DNA of 7,150 nt from Microbacteriaceae bacterium (GTDB lineage: Bacteria > Actinomycetota > Actinomycetes > Actinomycetales > Microbacteriaceae): contig JAEMRP010000047.1 in the NCBI GenBank assembly GCA_016463265.1, forward strand, positions 1 through 7,150. The letters run 5' to 3'. The notes beneath the pieces were generated by a model, which saw only the letters and a program-made list of their open reading frames with translations, ran no database searches and was not told the origin of the DNA. This document shows, piece after piece, positions 5,321 to 7,150 of this stretch. The position numbers and the translations under genes were made by a program. Within the stretch, counting starts at the first letter, position 1. Every line of letters begins with the position of its first letter.

Positions 5321-7150
5321 CGTCGACCTCTCCTGCCACTGGCGTGAGGTCATCCATCACGGGCCGACGGCGTGGTAGCGAGGTGGGAACTGCAGCGATG
5401 AGAGCCACCAGTCCGACGAGACCAAGAATTAAGCGAAATGCGAGGTCGGGGGAACGATTCACCGGCGTGGCCTCGATTGTTTCATTGACGCGCCACAGGA
5501 TTCCACGGTCGGTAACACCAACCGCCGTGAGCCCCGCGTGCGACGCGATCGCGGAGACCTCGGGCGCGGTCGGCAATGCCTCGAGCACGATAAATCTGAT
5601 GCCCGCGTCAGACACGGCGGCGACAACGTCGAAGCCGCTTTCGACAATCAAGTTGGCGGCGAGCTCGGCGATTGCGGCCTCGTGTTCCGCCAGTGTCCGT
5701 CGTGTGGCTGCTGCGGCGGTCCACTCAACGAGCGTCACACCCGCGTCTCGTTGCAATTCCGCGCGGATTCCATCGGCCGTCGGTGTTAGAATTAGCGTCG
5801 CCCCTCCGGGGTGCGCGGTCGTTTCCGCCTCCACGTAAGCGGGAAGAGTTCTCACGCTGGTGGGTGAAACAAGCGACATCCCGGCTGCAACTGCCGTGAG
5901 CGGGACGAATCCCACCGCGGCGAGAACCGCGACCGCGATGGGTGCAAGGAATCCCGCGGCGAAGCGAATCGCACTAATAGTGATGGCCGCACCACTGAGG
6001 AGGCCAAACCACACCACGTCATAGAGCGGTCCTGGGAACAACCCGACCACCTGACCCTCGGACAACGCAAGCGCGAGGGGACCCAGTGCCGCCCAGGTTA
6101 ACAGTGCCGTTGCCCCCAGCATAAGTAGTGCACCGACGCGAGGGTTTTCCGCGACCACCAACGCGACCACCGTCAACGAAAGACACACGGCAACGACGAC
6201 AAAGGCCGCGAGCGTTGCGATCTCGGTATCCACACCCGGGAAGCTCGGCATAGTGGGCCACAGCGTGAGCGAGACGACACCGTGCGGAGCTCCCGTCGGG
6301 AACGGCACTCCACGATCCGCAAAGTATGTCACCGGGTTTGACACGGAGGCCACGATTCGTGGCCATTCGAACGCTAGGGCCGGCGCTAGCGCAAACATCG
6401 CGGTCGGCGTGCCGGTAACGGAGCGAATGATGATGGCGGCCACAATGACGGGTGCGAGGGCCGGAACGGACACCCACACTATTGCACTGAGAATCGACGC
6501 CCAGCCGAGAGACAGAGTGCTGGAACCTGCGATTGCTCGCGCAAAGAGAGGCAGTGCGATGTGCGCGAGCACCGCGGTGATGCGCCCCTCAGAAATTGCT
6601 ACGTGCAGCGTCGGGAGAAGCGCCCACCCTGCTCCAACCACAACGGCCGCGCGTGAATTTGTGGTCAGTGATCCTGCTCCGACAAACCCCGAGACGAACG
6701 ACAGCGGAATCGCGAGGGCAAAAAGGCTGACGATAACGAAGTTGGGGTTCCACCACGTGAGCGAACCCACAATTCCCATCAGGGCTGCAAATCCATCCGG
6801 GGCGGCGGTTACTCCGCCCGCAACGTCACTCCACGTTGCGCCGATCGCGTCGAACGCTTCCGTTACGGTTGCGGGCATCGGAATCAACGCGCCGCCCGAC
6901 AGCGCGGTGGCGCCGAGGAAACGACCGCCCAATACCAATCCGAGAACTGTTGCTAATCCCGTGAACCACATCGCCGAGGCGCGGAACTCGAGGCGAGGAG
7001 TGTCATCGGCCACTTCCTGTTTTGCGCGCTCGTCATCCTGTTGCATTGCCCGACGGTGCCGAAGATCGGACAGGGAGACAAACAGACGCCCGCCAGCCAC
7101 GGGATTGGTCATCATTGTCCGATAGAAACGATGGGAGCGAGCAATTGCGC
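5307..7150 (-). CDS. Large multi-pass membrane glycosyltransferase, C-terminal part (partial, 5' end outside window)
   Basis: The frame stays open from the stop at 5307 to the window edge (613 complete codons), and the first Met inside the window (7115) is probably internal. The sequence before it (RSHRFYRT) runs smoothly into the protein and no ribosome site precedes that ATG. In actinobacteria the neighbour of DUF5719 is a protein of about a thousand residues with an N-terminal GT2 catalytic domain and a membrane C-terminus; only the latter is visible. Numbering from 7115: a charged cytoplasmic stretch (about 18-45); roughly nine membrane segments between 48 and 416; an extracytoplasmic domain (about 417-559); a last helix (560-580); then an RRR stop-transfer and an acidic tail. 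Because the GT2 motifs lie outside the window, the glycosyltransferase call rests on context and on the membrane pattern, which is GT-C-like. It probably builds or exports surface glycan with the DUF5719 protein. Confidence 0.75.
   Translation of the reverse strand, partial: AIARSHRFYRTMMTNPVAGGRLFVSLSDLRHRRAMQQDDERAKQEVADDTPRLEFRASAMWFTGLATVLGLVLGGRFLGATALSGGALIPMPATVTEAFDAIGATWSDVAGGVTAAPDGFAALMGIVGSLTWWNPNFVIVSLFALAIPLSFVSGFVGAGSLTTNSRAAVVVGAGWALLPTLHVAISEGRITAVLAHIALPLFARAIAGSSTLSLGWASILSAIVWVSVPALAPVIVAAIIIRSVTGTPTAMFALAPALAFEWPRIVASVSNPVTYFADRGVPFPTGAPHGVVSLTLWPTMPSFPGVDTEIATLAAFVVVAVCLSLTVVALVVAENPRVGALLMLGATALLTWAALGPLALALSEGQVVGLFPGPLYDVVWFGLLSGAAITISAIRFAAGFLAPIAVAVLAAVGFVPLTAVAAGMSLVSPTSVRTLPAYVEAETTAHPGGATLILTPTADGIRAELQRDAGVTLVEWTAAAATRRTLAEHEAAIAELAANLIVESGFDVVAAVSDAGIRFIVLEALPTAPEVSAIASHAGLTAVGVTDRGILWRVNETIEATPVNRSPDLAFRLILGLVGLVALIAAVPTSLPRRRPVMDDLTPVAGEVDDEHS
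5327..5334 (-). promoter_or_regulatory. Shine-Dalgarno site of the DUF5719 gene
   Basis: AGGAGAGG on the minus strand, six bases before the ATG at 5320 and lying within the last codons of the glycosyltransferase gene. It decides the start in favour of 5320 over 5353. Confidence 0.75.

Noticed and set aside
5351..5353. ATG at 5353 as the start of the DUF5719 gene
   Set aside because: It would add eleven polar residues before the hydrophobic segment and lacks a ribosome site, whereas the ATG at 5320 has a strong one at ideal spacing.
7113..7115. ATG at 7115 as the start of the glycosyltransferase-like gene
   Set aside because: The frame remains open to the window edge, there is no Shine-Dalgarno upstream, and the upstream residues continue the same charged cytoplasmic segment. 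The gene is therefore treated as truncated by the window.
6253..7125. A 290-codon open frame on the plus strand opposite the glycosyltransferase
   Set aside because: It is antisense to a conserved-looking membrane protein, is rich in Thr, Arg, Ala and Pro without domain pattern, and has no ribosome site. It is explained by codon bias of the true gene.

Overview
The window looks like a chromosomal core region of an actinobacterium, most likely a small-genome member of the Microbacteriaceae or a close relative. The placement rests on a textbook MtrA/MtrB two-component pair, a phosphomannomutase, a DUF5719 protein beside a very large membrane glycosyltransferase, and a small opposite-strand gene of the Rv3259 type. 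Known actinobacterial genomes carry these near one another. GC content is in the mid-to-high fifties by eye. Coding density is extreme: only about 108 of 7150 bases (1995-2027 and 3471-3545) lie outside genes. No mobile element, RNA gene, CRISPR array or large repeat was seen.

Layout from left to right: mtrB (minus strand, 3' end beyond base 1), mtrA (minus), manB (minus), a short divergent promoter region, a 138-residue degenerate zincin-like gene (the only plus-strand gene), a DUF5719 gene (minus), and a large glycosyltransferase (minus, 5' end beyond base 7150). Reading in the direction of transcription there are two minus-strand units. The first is glycosyltransferase then DUF5719, overlapping by 14 bases. 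The second is manB, mtrA, mtrB, with a 33-base gap and then an ATGA overlap. The plus-strand gene sits between them and its stop codon overlaps the DUF5719 stop.

Functionally the region concerns the cell envelope. ManB supplies mannose-1-phosphate or glucose-1-phosphate for nucleotide sugars. The glycosyltransferase and its secreted or membrane-anchored DUF5719 partner probably act on surface glycan. MtrB/MtrA senses envelope or osmotic state and controls division and wall genes. Compared with Mycobacterium tuberculosis, the DUF3499 gene next to manB is missing, and so are the genes that separate manB from mtrA there. This puts a sugar-phosphate enzyme directly upstream of the envelope-sensing regulator. 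The most unusual points are the apparent loss of the zinc-binding motif in the plus-strand gene, its probable leaderless start, and the compressed manB-mtrA-mtrB unit. I found no clearly new system; this is mostly a conserved housekeeping locus in streamlined form.
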